A stretch of DNA of 64,000 nucleotides from Anisakis pegreffii (GCA_035041965.1 JAPYMA010002155.1:1-64000), one strand, 5' to 3'. Shown: positions 28,101 through 43,300, numbered from the stretch's first letter. Notes: a model not told the origin generated them from the sequence alone. Program-made: numbers and translations.

Positions 28101-31100
28101 TTATCACGGGCTGTTTTAGTATTAGAACATCCGATCCTTCGAAACTACGATGTACAAGTAATTGAGAACTTTAATGCACGAACGAAACGTTATCTTTGAT
28201 AGTGTTCGCGATCAGTTAGAATTTTCCATTTCTTTTACACATAAATAAAAGTGAATTATTAAGGTTTTTGTGCACTATTCTATTTTTTCTGCTTGAATCG
28301 AAAGATAACATCTGCAAAGCGAACATTTGCATTGCTAATCATTACAGCCATCGCCATATGCCGGAATCTGTACGCACATCTATGAGAAGTCCGAAAGGTG
28401 ATGCCACTCAATTCAGTCGTCACATTAATGTTTTTATGCAAATACAATCTAAGGATAGGTACTCTTAAGAAACGTCTGCGAAGAGTATCAACAAAAGTAG
28501 CAATGAAATGAATAACGATAATAATAGTAATAATGATAACAGTATTAATGTTAGTAACAATAATAATGATAGTAATAATAATAACAGTCGGATGACAATT
28601 ATTAAATAATAATAGTTGGACGATAATACCAATATTAATTATTGCAAAAATGATGAAAATAATAATAAAAATAATAAGTTGAATTCGAATTCATTGTTTG
28701 ATTAGTAACGAGAGAGCTCATCTATGCTGTTTGTTTTCCTCATTGATCAATACGTAATTATTCCACGGATATATTCATCCGATTCAATTCATATCGTCGC
28801 ATGAGATTTGATTATGTTATTGATTGCTGTTTGCATAAGTGAAGAGCTTATGTTATACTCAGGTTGAAAAATATTGTATGACTGCTAATCATAGTTTGAT
28901 GTTTATTATCAATCCATTTACCATCTGATGAACATTCACTATTTCATTCATTCAATGTCGAAATTTTCCCATCAGTTTTTAATTCGCCTCCATATTGATC
29001 ATACTGCTATGAGTTGGATCACAATTTCTCTGTCGTTTCCGCACGTTTCGATTTTCAAGATGCTCAACAAACTGAACTGATTGAAATTAGATCGAATCTC
29101 GGAAACACTTCCGAAGATTGTCATATCCAAGTGGATAGTAGAAAAAACTTGAAATGATATAAGATTTTTGCGTCGTTGAACTTCTTAAAGTTTGCGCCAA
29201 GAGCTTATTTGAGTTACATTCAGCAATTGACTAGTGTGCTCAAATAATAGACGGACGCAGTGAATGCTGAATTTATTAAACAAAAATTGACAATAGACTG
29301 ATTGATGAGTGAATGTTGTTGTGGCTATTGATTTTGCTGAGTTAGTATCTACTGGATTGCAACTCGCCTCCAAGTGATTGATTAGAAGAAGGGAATGTCG
29401 AAAGGTTGTTTAAGCAGTTAGCTGTCACACATTCAGTGTTTATCTTATGGGTTGTGATCCATTCTGAACAAATCCAATAATATCAACGATTCACACCAGA
29501 TGCGTCCCGGTTTATCCACTTAGACAAATAAAGAAATGTTTATGCTTGAACATACGCATAATAATTGTACGATTGAGTTTTGAAAAGCCGAATGAACACT
29601 CAATCAGTTATGTGCTTAACGGAAGACGTTTGATTGCAATGGAGAATGATGAGAGGAGGATGATCATAATTTAACTAATGTAAGATCAATTGAGTTAATG
29701 ATCATTTTAATGTTGTTGGCTGTTTAGTTGAAATCACAAAGGCAGACAGACATGTGTGAGTTATATTCGTAGAATAGCATCATCACTACTACCTCAAATT
29801 GCATGCATGTTCCTCATTCATAAAGGGACGAATGGCTGAAATGAACCTCGATTCTAATAGCGCATTTTCTTATTTCTTGACCAAATGGTTATTTAGATTA
29901 AAATAAGCACACGCAACTAGACAAATATGCCATTGAATGAACATAAATGCTCATCATTTAGATAGATGACTGTTTTAAATACTATACGGTATGTTTGTAG
30001 GGTTTGTATAGATACGAAATTGTGCATAACTTTATGCGATCGTTTATACCGCCTCCGCGAGCGGTATTTCCTTTTTGATTTATTTTCAAATGCTCATTAA
30101 CGATTATTTGATTGCTTGCAAATAAGCAGACATCATTCCCACTTCTATTGTTATTCACACCTGTCTGTCAAACGAAATTCACAAAAACAAACTCCTCGCA
30201 ATCCAAAAATACACCCAACAATGTATCGTTTTCATCGTAAACAGTGAAATTTGCTAAGAGAAGTTGAGCCAACAGTGAATAAAGCTGATGGCACTTTGTA
30301 AGATTTCAAGAGAGTCGGTGATAAGGCTTGCAAGAGAGCAACTGACTGAAAAGTTCATAAGATTAAGATGATAATCTAAACGTTTCGCACAATGTGATGT
30401 AACACAATAAATTATAGTTGCATAACTCATCCGCACGAAACTAATCCGCTGATCACAGTGAACTGATTGATCCAACTTTCATCACTCTTTTGCTTAGTTT
30501 CAATTGACTTTCACTGAAACTCTACTATTCAAAGATATTATTGATTTGAAAGTTCTCAAAATCATTAGATTTTCGAACTATCAAGTGCATTTTACCAAGT
30601 GAATTAATCCACGAACTATCCCTGGGAAGTTAGAAGAATCGTCCAACTTAGAACTTAGATTATCGCAGCACTTCATCCAGAAGGTTAAATCACTCTATCC
30701 AGAACCATCAATAAGCATTCAGTTAAACCTTTTTGTTCTGAAAAAATGAGTTTTAGGCAAATAATTTTTCCAATGAATATTCACGATTTCATTCTAAACG
30801 ATAAACGAGCCAGCAAATGCCAATTTGTTGCATATCTGAAGTAATTGATCTCAAACATGATCGATCTCATCGCAGCACACATTATTCAACAATGTTTATG
30901 CAAGCATCATGTTTATGCAACCTCCTCACTCGTTTCGTCCAAATTATCGTTCATTTGGGAATAATCATTTGTTTACGAACGAAGATCGCTGCTATCCACC
31001 AATTACACTTTAATATCATGGCTTTACGTATTTGTTCATTCATGTGCCTCGCTTCTGCTTTTCTCTGACGAGTGAGTTACATGCGAATGCGATTACAATC

Positions 31101-33638
31101 TCAAAACACGAATTCAAAAACGACGCAATCGAATTCAAAAATCATGATGTGTAAATCCGGAAAGTGCCAATAGGATTTCTTGCAAATGAAGAATTTTTCA
31201 TTTTAGTTAATATTTAATATCCTTACGACTGAATGAGAATGAAAATAGTGACCGATCAATGAGAGCCACATGATTTAGTACAATATAAATTGGTCGCATT
31301 TGTTCAACGAATCGCTAGAGCCTGTCTACTCGGTGCAAGGTGTCGATACACAGCGTGTACATCAGTCAAAAGGTGAGCAGTGCTTATTCAAATCAACATT
31401 CACAAACACCACCGATCGAGAGCAAGAATATTCATTCAAAACCGAACGAACGACTCGCAGTATTGCTACAGTTATTATTGGTTAGTTGCTTTATGAGAAT
31501 TTGTTTGGACTGAATATTCCGTTGAGATCTTGAATTTTGTGGCTTTTTACCTCATGAACTGCATTATCTAAAGTTTTAAATTCCACATAAATTTTTTTCG
31601 AAGATTGGTTCGATAAAAAGTTTCCATTGGGTATCGCAATGGAAACTTTTTATTTTAAGTTCCATTGGTAAGATAAATCACAGTCTAGTGGGATGGATCA
31701 CTTATACATCGCAAAAAACGCTGAGTTAGCAAGACAGAGACCAGTTGGTCACTCAATGTATTGGTCAGAAATAGTTATGCCTCTTTTTGGTCAATCAGAG
31801 ACCACCAACGTTTCGTAATCAACATCATTAACATAATTTGAGTAGTATCAGTGGAATGAAGACCGTAAACAAAGTGCTAACGAACCAATTACCTACCTAT
31901 CGAATCAAGCACAAACTTTGTTCGATATGTTTGGCGAGGACACCATTCTAGTCAAGTAGATCAGAATTCTCGCGGTTCGATAGAAATACGTCGATGCATT
32001 TGCTTTGTTTCGACATTGTGTTGTTTTGGGATACGACTACAAAATTTCAGAGAAGGGCGTATGTCGAGGCGTTGAGATGGCGCTGAAACTGAAAACGCCG
32101 TGTGAAGTGGTCGAAGCGAATGCCGGATTTCATAACGAAGTGTCAGTGATGCACATCGGTGAGAACACCACTGAGGAGGAGTTGACTTGGGGTGTTGACA
32201 GCACTGTTCGAGTACCACCCTTATGTGAAACGGTTGCCGAATTAGTGATTCTCGAAGAACATCATACACGGTCTGAATGACACTTTTATGAATGGCTGGC
32301 TAGGTTGCACGTAAACAAAACGTTTCATATTATGCACTCTGCAGGAGTTTCTCAATCGAAGGACGTCTCTCAGGGAAAGTGATCGTTACGGTAACGAATC
32401 TTCATGACAACAACAATCTGGTGACAATACTCGAGGGCAAGATTGCCGATATTATTCGTGGCACTCCGAATTATCCAGCTATGGGCTTTGTCATAGCGCA
32501 CGATGTGAGAGTGATTTACATTTCTCTGTTATTACTTATGCTGAGAATAACGTTCAACTGATTGATTGCTTGCTAGCAATCATGAAAATGTGATGTTTTC
32601 AATTACTTATTGAATTAACTTGAACAATCTCCCAACAAACACTAAATTCATTTTACACCGAAAATTTGATTTTTGAAAAATATGTCAAAAGTCGCTACAT
32701 TCGTTGGTTTCGTATGATTCAACGGTTTTACGTAGTTTGATGAATTCGTGTTGTTATTGATGATTACGGAACAATATCCAAATTCACACACTCACACACA
32801 AATTCATGAATCATTCAGCACTACGGGCATTGTTTGTTCGAACCGAATCGATTGCTAATAGCTCATTAGTTATTCTGGTGTATATTGACGGCAATGTGAT
32901 GATGAGAGACGTTGTCATGATGCATGTAATGCTCAGATATTACCAAGGGTAGATGTTCTAGGATGCATAAACAGATAATAATACATCAGCAAAACAGATC
33001 GACAACACATTCATCATTATCATCACGTCAGCGTGATCGTTATTCATGATTCTACCACTTATGCAAATTTCTACTTTGAATATGTAAATACATAGGAGGT
33101 ACGCCGATGAATGTTGGCTGATTGTGAGTGTGAAACGGGTGTTTTATTGTAATATAATGGTGAACTGAATTGAATATTCGGCGTACTAAACTCATAAGAA
33201 TTTTATGGTGTGCGCGAAACTGTAACGGGTGACATCAATAAGTAGTACTATAATTTTATATAGCAACAGATAACACAAAATAATGATTGTTCAGGCATTT
33301 CATGCATGATTACATCTCAAACTGTATGTATGTTAGTATAATTCGGTATTCTTTCCATGAATTTCGCAACAATAAAACGTCATCTGCATAGAACGATGCG
33401 ATAATACTGCATTGGGTCATCTAAAAGATATCTCATCCAAACAACGTACACTGAGCATCGAACAATAACTTTTCGGCCACTCTGTCTATGTGATATTTTC
33501 CGTAAGATCCGAATTGATTCTCCTTCAGAAAATGCATTTCAGGTGGCAACATACACTACTAAAGGAATATGTAAGTTCAAATATGGTATTGAGCAGAAGG
33601 TACGAATAACTGAACATGCTGTACGTCGACCGTATTAG
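25137..33638 (+). CDS. Protein with aerolysin/ETX-MTX2-like strand pattern
   Basis: Exons: 25137-25179, 26252-26451, 31279-31480, 32051-32270, 32345-32504, 33543-33638. They close in phase to 306 residues with a TAG stop. The N-terminus is hydrophilic, with no visible signal peptide. The middle (exons 3-5) shows long alternating Ser/Thr-rich strands. These include a TNTTDREQEYSF motif, a K-G turn, a glutamate-rich TTEEELTWGVDS strand and a VPP turn. I associate this order with the elongated beta-sheet domain of the aerolysin-like ETX/MTX2 family, which in animals includes many non-toxic members of unknown role. The last exon ends in a basic tail. The family call rests on pattern resemblance only. 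The gene could instead be an unnamed nematode-specific family. Intron 2 (26452-31278) is unusually long. Confidence 0.6.
26452..31278 (+). other. 4.8 kb intron of the aerolysin-like gene
   Basis: No coding exon is recognised here. It contains AT-rich trinucleotide-like tracts (about 28500-28680, aataat-type) and a short GC-rich inverted repeat (ataccgc...gcggtat) near 30047. Missed small exons are possible, but the flanking exons already join in phase. Confidence 0.5.
31613..31653. repeat. Perfect 17-bp hairpin in an intron
   Basis: The left arm 31613-31629 (ataaaaagtttccattg) is the exact reverse complement of 31637-31653, with a 7-base loop. It lies between exons 3 and 4 of the aerolysin-like gene. 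Confidence 0.85.
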
Positions 33639-33686
33639 ATCTGTGTGTGTGTGTGGAGCGAAAGAAAAACATTAATTGTGATCAGA

Positions 33687-33692
33687 AATAAA
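33687..33692 (+). other. Polyadenylation signal AATAAA of the aerolysin-like gene
   Basis: AATAAA 49 bases after the TAG at 33636-33638, which supports 33543-33638 as the last exon. Confidence 0.65.
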
Positions 33693-36600
33693 TGACCATT
33701 CGAATATCGTCGCTAAGATAATCAACTCATTCACCAGTCGTCAACAGCTTCATGGACTTGATCATCACATTTGTTTATGTACATGCATTTCATTTGAATT
33801 ACTTACCCACTTCATTTATGAGCGATCTCGTAACAATATTGAATTACTTTGTTTAATCGAAGTAAAACTAATCTGAACTTTATGTACGGGATATTCGTTT
33901 GTTTATTTCAGCTTGTTTCAGCATTATGTGAATTCAGTTTATTAAGACTGCTTTGTCATTGCCAGTGATCCACACAAAATGTTCTAGCTTAAAGCTTTTT
34001 CTAATTGTTTATGAATTGTTCATATGTTATCAAAACTATCTTTGAGTAAAATTGAATCTTCCAAATGTTGTTATTTCAAAGAAAATTCGTCTCACACACC
34101 AATTGAATGGTTCATCCAAGAACCGAGCAATTTTCCACAACAAACATTTCAAAACTTTGCGAATATACAAAAAAACTCTTTTTCGAGTCACTGAAAGTGT
34201 CGCTGATCGCTCGACAGATGTTTGTATCAAATGAAAAATTCGAAGATTTCAATGTTGTCGTGCGACGAAACAAACAACGATTACGGAATATCTGAAGTGT
34301 TCGAATTGAACTTCATGAAATCACATTCAAATATAGCTGTCTTATGAAGATAACACCAACAACAGTCATAACGAGAAGGACAAAACAAAGCGACATCATA
34401 GATCACACCGATTACGAAGATTATATTAAATCGTATAAATCGCTCAATAATTTCAATCAGATAAATTTGGTATCCACCTCATCAAACGGAAATCAATCAC
34501 GGAAACGCAGACATCTTAACTAATATGAGAAGTTGAATGGCCAACTGTAAACACTTAACCGATATTACCACTAATTGTAAATAAGCGAATAGTTTAACAT
34601 TTCTCGATCAATAATCAAATTTTACAAAGATTGATCACTAAATAACGATCAACTTGGAATAAAAGTGGTAGTAAGATGACTACTGATGTATTATTAGCAT
34701 TTGCAAACATACATCGAAGTTTAAAAAATAACCGTGAAAAGGACGAAACAGCGCCACTAAAATAGTACTTCTATACGTAGCAAATGTCTTTCAACTGTTT
34801 TCTACCAAATGTCCAATCTTTTTGATCATCCAATAAATAATATGCATCCCGAGGTATCGAACGCGCTATCCATGAACCCCTTTGCTCTACAAGACTAAGC
34901 GCCTTTCAGTTCAGTCACGCTGATCATAATTCCACCGATTTCTTACTGCTTTTTCATTCTCAATGAACTTAAAAAATGCAACAACATATTTTCAACTCTT
35001 CATTATCTCAACTAAATTTCATTTATTTTGTCACTAATCGTAAGATCAAGCAAGAGTGATTGCAGCAATTCAAACTAACAAAACGTAAATTGTTAATAAG
35101 AATGCTCTGAACAACGAACAATCATCATCAACCAAAGCGCAAATCCACCAATTCGTTCACAGCAATAAAAGTTGAGCATTAAAACAAATAGCATACATAC
35201 ATACATACATACATACAATCAATCACAAGAACAATGTTCACATCAGTGCAAATAAATATCAAACAAGATTATGTAAGCAACGAGGAAAATCACACTGATA
35301 ATGTGTTAAAATTTAAACAACAACTCAACAAATGCATTTCATCTACCCAGGTCAAGTATACATAAGTACCCTCCAACCCTACCTCGGCATGAATCCTCAA
35401 AAACCCAAAATCGGAAACCAGCATATCCTTGGTTATGATTGCGGCAAATGATTGGGTGCAAGCCTAGGAAGGACGGGATTTTCGATGTTCAGTGAATTTC
35501 TAATGGCTTCAAATAATCACCCGAAGGCAATAGCAATCGACTGGAGTCTCTTATCAAATACCAGCATATATGAGCAATGGTTGCTTTGTGTTACCTGTGA
35601 GAAGAAAACTTTGACCATTATATCAAAATACGACAGTGGGAATAATAACAACGACCAAAACAATAAGGGTTAAACGAAAAAAAACAATGTCCAAATCATC
35701 AAAATGCTTACCTTTCAAAAGACAATCAAATGAATGAAACAAAGAGGTAAACAATGATTATTCATGTTCAACAAAACGATTCCTTACAAATCAAGCAGAA
35801 GCTCGAAGAATCGAAAGAAAAAAGAAAGGAGATTTATAATATTTAATATACGATGATGAGATGGACGAATCTCTTTCAATAAAAAACAATTTGGTTCTTT
35901 AAATGCACTTCATTCATCATAAGCAACAACAGCAAATATCAGCATCACTGAGTGCCCTTCAAATAAAATTCATGAAAAACTATTAATAGAAAGCAACTAA
36001 ACTAGAACATTATTCCAATTTTCAATTTCGGTGCTAAAAATTCTTACTTTATCTCGAACTCTACATATCGTTCCTCAACCGGTGCACAATCAATGCAACA
36101 CGATTACCATTTTATGGGACTGAAAAGATGCAATATATAGAACACGTGCTCATCAAAATAGAACCACCTCTGAGTAATCATCACTCAATCTCCCATCTAA
36201 ACCACCAATTTTTCATAATAAAAATTCTGTCAGTGCTTCGCTGATAATGATTGAAAGAGAATGATAATGACAATCGAAACTGACTGATGAGAGATAACGA
36301 AAGAACTGATAATCTCTACATTACTTTCACAAGCCGCATAATATACCTATCCTTTTCAGTTGGCTTATCAACTAATTCACGGGCTTAAAAGGGCAGCCCT
36401 AACAAGAGGTAGTCAACAAATAAATGCTAGTGCTATCAAACGATGCACGTACTTTCAGGCGACTTCTCTTATTTGCACAAACTTGAGCGATTTTGACGAT
36501 CGAATTTCGTGCTACATCGAATCAAAGAGAATTCAATTAATCAAAACAGACTACTAGCAGCAACGCCTTTTATCAACGAGATGTTACCTTAGAATGCAGA

Positions 36601-37327
36601 TCAACAAACTCAATTCGAAAGCGCTATAAAATATCATTCGTAAAACACTTACTACTAATAAATTATTTGAGTATTTCAAAAGACGTAAACGCCTGAAAGC
36701 ATCGAGAACAATACCAATAATATCATATAAATGTGGCTGATTCACAGTGAATGAATGATTTAGATTCAATGAACGGATGTCTAAAGAAACGACTCATGGA
36801 TTCGAATACGTCAAAACCATTTCAGCCATCGTCAGACCACATCTAAACACTGTCTACATTTTTCTAACTTTTCATGTTAAGAAGCGACACCGCTAACGAA
36901 ACATTTCAAACTGTTAAGCAAACTTTATGCAATCAATCAGATTAACGGACAATGTCGTTAATTCAGTCCACTGCAACAAGACAATATTCCGTTCAGTAAA
37001 TAAGAAAGAAAAATGTTAAGCAACAGAAAATACAATCGAAATTTTAGACATAAACCCAAATGGACGACCCGTCATTCTTGTTTGGCAATGAAAATTTGCG
37101 ATTTGATACAAACAACAATTTGAAGATGATCATAAAATTGAGATAAAGTCGTCATCTATACAGAAAAATGAAATATACACACAATGCTACATTTAATCAA
37201 TATATAAGACAAATACAATCGATTGCAAAATTTAAATGGAACTGGGGTAATAACACTCTCAAAAACATGCGAATCAATCAACAATCCCATTATTTGACGG
37301 GGTTGTGATTAGGAGTTATTATTATGG
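33693..37327. other. Convergent intergenic region
   Basis: Lies between the 3' ends of the plus-strand aerolysin-like gene and the minus-strand ataxin-7-like gene. AT-rich, with no supported gene. It includes a cata microsatellite at about 35191-35217. Confidence 0.5.
35191..35217. repeat. (CATA)n microsatellite
   Basis: Six uninterrupted cata/acat units in an AT-rich spacer. Confidence 0.95.
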
Positions 37328-40300
37328 CTAATTATTAATGTTGGTTTTACTGCAGTTGTGATTATTCGCAGTCGTTGTTGCGGCAGCAGCACATCTGTTC
37401 AACACTGGAACAACAGTTACGGTTCGTGGCCCCGTTCGGATACCGGTCAAGGCGGTTGTGCTACGCAAAGCAGCTGTTGTTGAGGATGGAGCTGAGAGAT
37501 TGCCCGTGTTGGCAGAAACACTGATACGATGCTGACGTTCACCTCCCGCCGACTGCTGTGCCGCTGTTCCGATCGAACGACCCAGCAAATCTATTGTGCC
37601 CATCAAACAACCACCTCCTGAATTTTTATGTTGATAATAACTAAACATTTAATAGTTTCGGAACAATCTGAAATTCATATGCCTGAACTGAAAACGAACG
37701 AACCGTTGGTGAAGGATTTTGTGGGAGCATCCGCAATGAGAGAGCGTGCTCGGCGAAACGAATGCAGAGCGGGTGAGGCGCGTTGTGTAGTGGGATGACA
37801 TGCGACAACAGGTTGTAGCATTCCTTTACTCAATAACATTTTGGTATTTAAGCAAGACCCATTTGTTGCTGGTGAAACTGCTGCATTAATACTGCGTGCT
37901 GAAAATATTAACACTGTTACGATACATACATACCACTCAGCTAATCGCTGCTATTTAATGCACGTGAAGCAATCAAATCGTTCAGCTGATCACTGAATAA
38001 AAGCACTGAAGATCCGTTTTAAAAATTCACCTGGACGGGTACAATCACCGTGTGATCTGCTAAGTATTGTAGGCGAACTGGTAAAAATGACCGAATCTTC
38101 GAGAGTGGTAGGTGTGGTAGGTGAGGAATAACTATTGATATGTCGATAATGTTGCCTTCCGTACCGTCTAGGGGATGAGCATACTGATAGATGAGGAGCA
38201 ATCGTTGTTAACATTGTTGCTTCTGCAATACCAGATCAAAAATTCCATTCCTTGGGGTAACTTCGATTGTTTTACATCACAATCAGTTAGAAATCAACAG
38301 TTTCGAAGCCCCTGCGTTCCGTGCACTCCTTTAGACATGCGGTGGAGCATTATTTTCCCTCCTCAAAAACTTCGTCACTTATGAACGGCTCATAACAGCC
38401 AGCAATTCCTTACGGTATCGATTTGCCAACCTCTTCGGCCCATCTCCTTTCGACGCTTCTAAATTTCTCAATCTGACGAATTTACTCGCAGTGGAAAAAG
38501 GCAAAAACAAATTCATTCATCCCCATGACAATCCATATCCTAGTTACAATTAACCTTAGCAAATACAAAAATAAACAAACCATTCGTCACAACGGATTGA
38601 TGTGGTGAAATGCGCATTTTCAGAACGGATGGTTGTAGCTCATAGATACGCTGTGTTGATATCTGTCTTAACAAACGTTCATTTGACCGTTGCTTTTGTA
38701 CATTCAGAATACCATTGTTCAACACGTCCCCTTCACCATTCAAATCAGTCATCGTTGTGTATTCATTACCATCAGTATCAGACTCCTGCACTCATAACGC
38801 AATAATTACTACACATAATTATCACTGCACATTATTTTTCTGATAATTTCGCGAATTCTCCATTTTCCTCTAAAAAGCATACTTTACGACATCAAAAAAA
38901 TTTCTATCCAATGCGATAAAAAGCAACAAATGAAAAAAAATTAACATGACTGCATGAACAAAAACTAACTGCGATCGTTGTGGTGCTCATCAAATCAGAG
39001 TTGCTGAAAACGGAAGAAGTTGTTCTGGAAGGGGTTTTATTAACAGGTGCTGTAAAACCGTTGATACTCGGAGTAGCAGGTGACGGTGTCCGACGAACGT
39101 ACAAATATCTTGTTTGATGCTGAGGTTGTGCATATATTGAAACGCTTCCTGTCCCAACAACATTTGGTGATAACGATTGTGACGATGTGATTATTTTGTT
39201 ACCAAAAGTTTTACGCACAGTAATGCCATTGTTAAGAAGGCTTCCAGCACTCGTCCGCACTGCACGATAGATACGAGCTGAATGGTTTTGTGCTTGTTGC
39301 TGCACCCCTTCAACGGCCAGTGCAGGTGGACACTCTCGTTCGTCGTCGTTCCGACCGTGCTGACCCACACCCGCATCCATACTCTGTCCTAGACCTGTTC
39401 CGCTCGTTGTCACATTCGATGTCTTGAATATTTGCACATCTCTGCTATAAACGACTTCAAATAATCTCGACCAATAGAAACATATAAATCATAATCACTG
39501 ATCAAATCGGTGAAAAATGAGATAAAGGGAGAGAGAGAGAGTGACCAGCACGTACCTCATCGCATCTGTTGGCACATTCGCACCAAAATCAGCTCTCAGT
39601 GATCGAAAAGTACCGGCGGCATTGTTATTTGTTACCATGCTTCCGTTCAGTACCGTCGACGAGGTAGCTTTCTGGCTGACGCCAACTGAAGCTGTGGAGA
39701 TCACCTGATTTACGGTTGCAACGCGAATTCGTCCATGCTCCGAAACGGTGCCGGCATCTGAAGGAACAGCTGGGATTAACAAGCAACGCGATTTGCTCTC
39801 ACTGAACAAAAAGCAACACTGCCTCGATAATCAACTCATATATTGGATAAGCAATAAAATCACTTCAGCTGCCTGAATCAAACCAAAAATCAGCAATGCA
39901 TGGCCTTTCAATTACGCTAATAGTTTAGAACAATACTAACCAGACAACCTTTCGGAAGGGTTTGTCTCTGAAGATAAGCTGACTGCACCAAGTTGCGATG
40001 TTGATAATACTTTCGATTCGCATGTTTCGGACGGGACTGGCGAGACTAACTCCATTTTGGTACGAATATCATTTGATCTGTAACAATCAATATCAGTTAC
40101 AATAAATGAATGAACGAATTAAGCAATCAAATAAAGATGAACGCATGAATATTAAAGGTTACTTGGATGACTGATTTGTTGGGATGATGGCTGGTGGAGA
40201 TGAACGGGGTGGTGGTGGGTAGTTGAGTGATATACCGAGCGCACGAGCTAGCATGATACGCGCGTTCGCATACTTCAAATCGTCATGCCGACAACACGAC

Positions 40301-43300
40301 ATCAAATCTCTGGCTGACGATGAAGATGAGCACGTCATTCTGCAGTGTTCTTCATTGAGGATACGTTTACAGACGTGAGTGAGTGCAGTGTCCACCGGAT
40401 ATTGCCCGATGTGACAATAATTAGTAATGCGTTGCGATCACATCAACTGAATAATCGAAGAATAAGTGCCTAAAAGAAAACAAACCCCGAGGAACCGGCT
40501 GAAGGTGGTGATGAACATGATCGATGCACTCTTTTGCACGGCAACGTCGATGACTGAAACGTATCACAACATTGGCAATACGCTATTGCACACAGTTACA
40601 TTGTATTGCACATAGATTAGAATATATTCACTACATTTTGAGTAAAATGATGAATTTGCAACGACTGACAGCTGAATGATGAGATGTTAAGTGCGAAAGA
40701 ATTGTATTTATGAATAAACTTACGCAAGAAATTTGTACAAGTCGATGTTGTGCGGATGGATTAACGACTGGTTGTTGACGAATCAGAATTGGTGGTGCAC
40801 ACACCGACGACGTGTCCATCTCTTCTTCACTTCCTTCTCCATTTCTCAATGCCTCACCCTCAACCACTTCCATCTCTGAACGCTGCTCTTCTGGCGTTAA
40901 CGCTATCACCGAACTACAATCACTGACACTGACTCAATACACCTGATCAACATAAGAGACAAACAATGATCAATTCACAAAAACCAACGCATTCGAACTC
41001 GGCGATTCAACGATCTCTTGCTTCAGAACCAAAATCCGATTTGCATTCTCATTCGATTCATCCCTGAAAGCCACATCAGCTGTCTCATCGTCGCTCACCG
41101 ACGTGGCTGTCGACATTTCCACAATCAAGTTGCTGATGCTGGCTTGTTCACTAGCGTTGATCTCTTGTCGTTCGGCTACTGACATTTTGATTTGTTGAGG
41201 TTGTGGCTGGGACCGGCACTGGGATTGTAGTTGTGGCTGAAGGACCTCGCCAATATTAACACCCCCATCATCCAGATGAAAATTAGTGATCACACGCGGA
41301 CCACCATTATTTATGTCTCGCATTCCATTTATCAATGAACGCATCTCATTATCCTGCTCAAAATCCTCTTCCACACAGCCTGAAATGCACCGATTAACTC
41401 CACAATCATTTAACAACCTTCCACTATTCAAATTCAAATTGAATATAACGAACGAATTCAATCCCCATGCGAATGAAAAGAGCACAATAACATTGAGAAT
41501 AGTAATGAAAACAATAACTACCTGTAGTTGTTACCGTAGCATAATCAGAACTAATAATAAGCGAAGCAGGTGGTGTTGTTGCTGTCGTAGTTGGAATATA
41601 CAGCTGAGATGAAGCGACTGGAGCAGTATAGCCACTTATGTTTGGTTGAGTGTTGACTTGTAAGGGTTGTGGTTTAGAGGTTTGTTTGGAGAGCATGAAT
41701 GCTTTTTGCTCGATTGGTGATAGCTGAGGGGGTGATGAAGGAGGTCGTGGAGATCGTAAATGTGTGAATTCAGTTGATGTTTCGACAGAGGATGACATCA
41801 TATGAACTTTTGGAGATGTGACAGAAGAATGCTCTAAACGTTCTAAGGGTATTCGACGTATGCTATTTGATGCTGTTATCGTTGCCATCGGTATCGACAG
41901 CGGTACTGATGAGGCTAAACACTGAGTTGACGGCAGCACTAGCGTAGATAGCGATGAGGCAGAGGCGGATGGAACGTGATACCTTAATTTTGATTGGTGA
42001 GTATTCGTCTCACATACTCTCGAGCATCAATCACATAAAAATAGCCTTTGAAAAATACTGCATTGAAGCGGTTTATACGAGCTCGAATTGATACCCTTTT
42101 GGCTAGTCTATTTGATTACTCTGACGATGAGTTCAATCCAAAATATCGCCTCAGCATAACAAAAATCCGCTTAATGGATCAGTCAAATGAATGAGATGAG
42201 ACGAAATCAAATCAATTTCATAAACAAACCTTTGCATACTAACAGTAGCAACAGCATCAGCAGAAGTGGCTGCAGTACCCGCGTCGTGAATAGATGAAGC
42301 AGAAGTGTATCGTTGGAAAATACCATCAAAAGATGGTGATAAGGGGAATGTCGGTTGCTGTTCACGAATAGACGGACGCAATGCTGTCATCACATTGTTC
42401 GACTGCTGAATCGTTGCCAACGGCGAGGATGGCGTTGTCATGCCAGTGATCCGTGACGTAGCCACATTCAAACCAACAACAACATCAGTGCTCAAGAGCC
42501 CATGAGTCTGATCAACAGTGCATGACGCACTGGTTGGTGACTGAACACGACTAGATGCTGGTGGAGGTGTGATCAATTCAGAATCGACATTTACACAAAC
42601 TGTTGGCATGGCGCTGGTGTTTGGCGTGCCAGCCGTGGAGAAGACATCCAGTCGTTCAGATTGCAACAGACCAGCAGCTGCAGCTCGGCGTTTGTTCGCT
42701 GCAGTTGCAGTGGCACGCATAGGACTCACCTTCGACTTATCGTCTTTATCGCTCGATGGTGAGCATATGGCTGACGTTGTTGCGTCCATAAGGAGTGCAC
42801 TTGACGATGTACATGGTGCTGTATTCGTACAGCTCACTCCTTGAAATGAACAATTATTGTGCAACATATATTCAGAGCACTGAATGAATGATAAAGCATC
42901 ATTACGTTGCGATTCAAGACGTTTCTTGATACGAAGATGCTCCAGTGACATGTGCTCCTCATCCGATGAATCACGTTTCCGTTTCCTTTTCTTTCTTGAC
43001 TTGATACGACCATTCAGCTGTTTAGTTATTTGCTGCTGCTCTGATGCTGACTGAACTGGCGATGACGATGATGTTTTAATCAATGACTTATCTCTCACAT
43101 TAACATCATTCACCGGAGATGATGACGACGGATCTGGTTCAATCTCTAACGGTATCTAGAATAAATGATGCCTTGTAACATTGACCGAACTACTGTCAAA
43201 TCAGAGTTATGGTCATTAGTAAAAAGATTTGAAACGGTAACATAAAAGAATTAAGTGGAAAAGAAACCTCTCTTCTTGAAACCCTCAACGATAACTTCAA

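Noticed and set aside
40631..40723. Extension of an ataxin-7-like exon to an in-frame stop
   Set aside because: A good gtaagt donor at 40723 is followed by phase-consistent exons, so the stop is more likely intronic.
42569..42844. 91-codon plus-strand open frame
   Set aside because: Antisense shadow of exon 5 of the ataxin-7-like gene; composition mirrors the coding strand and there is no motif.
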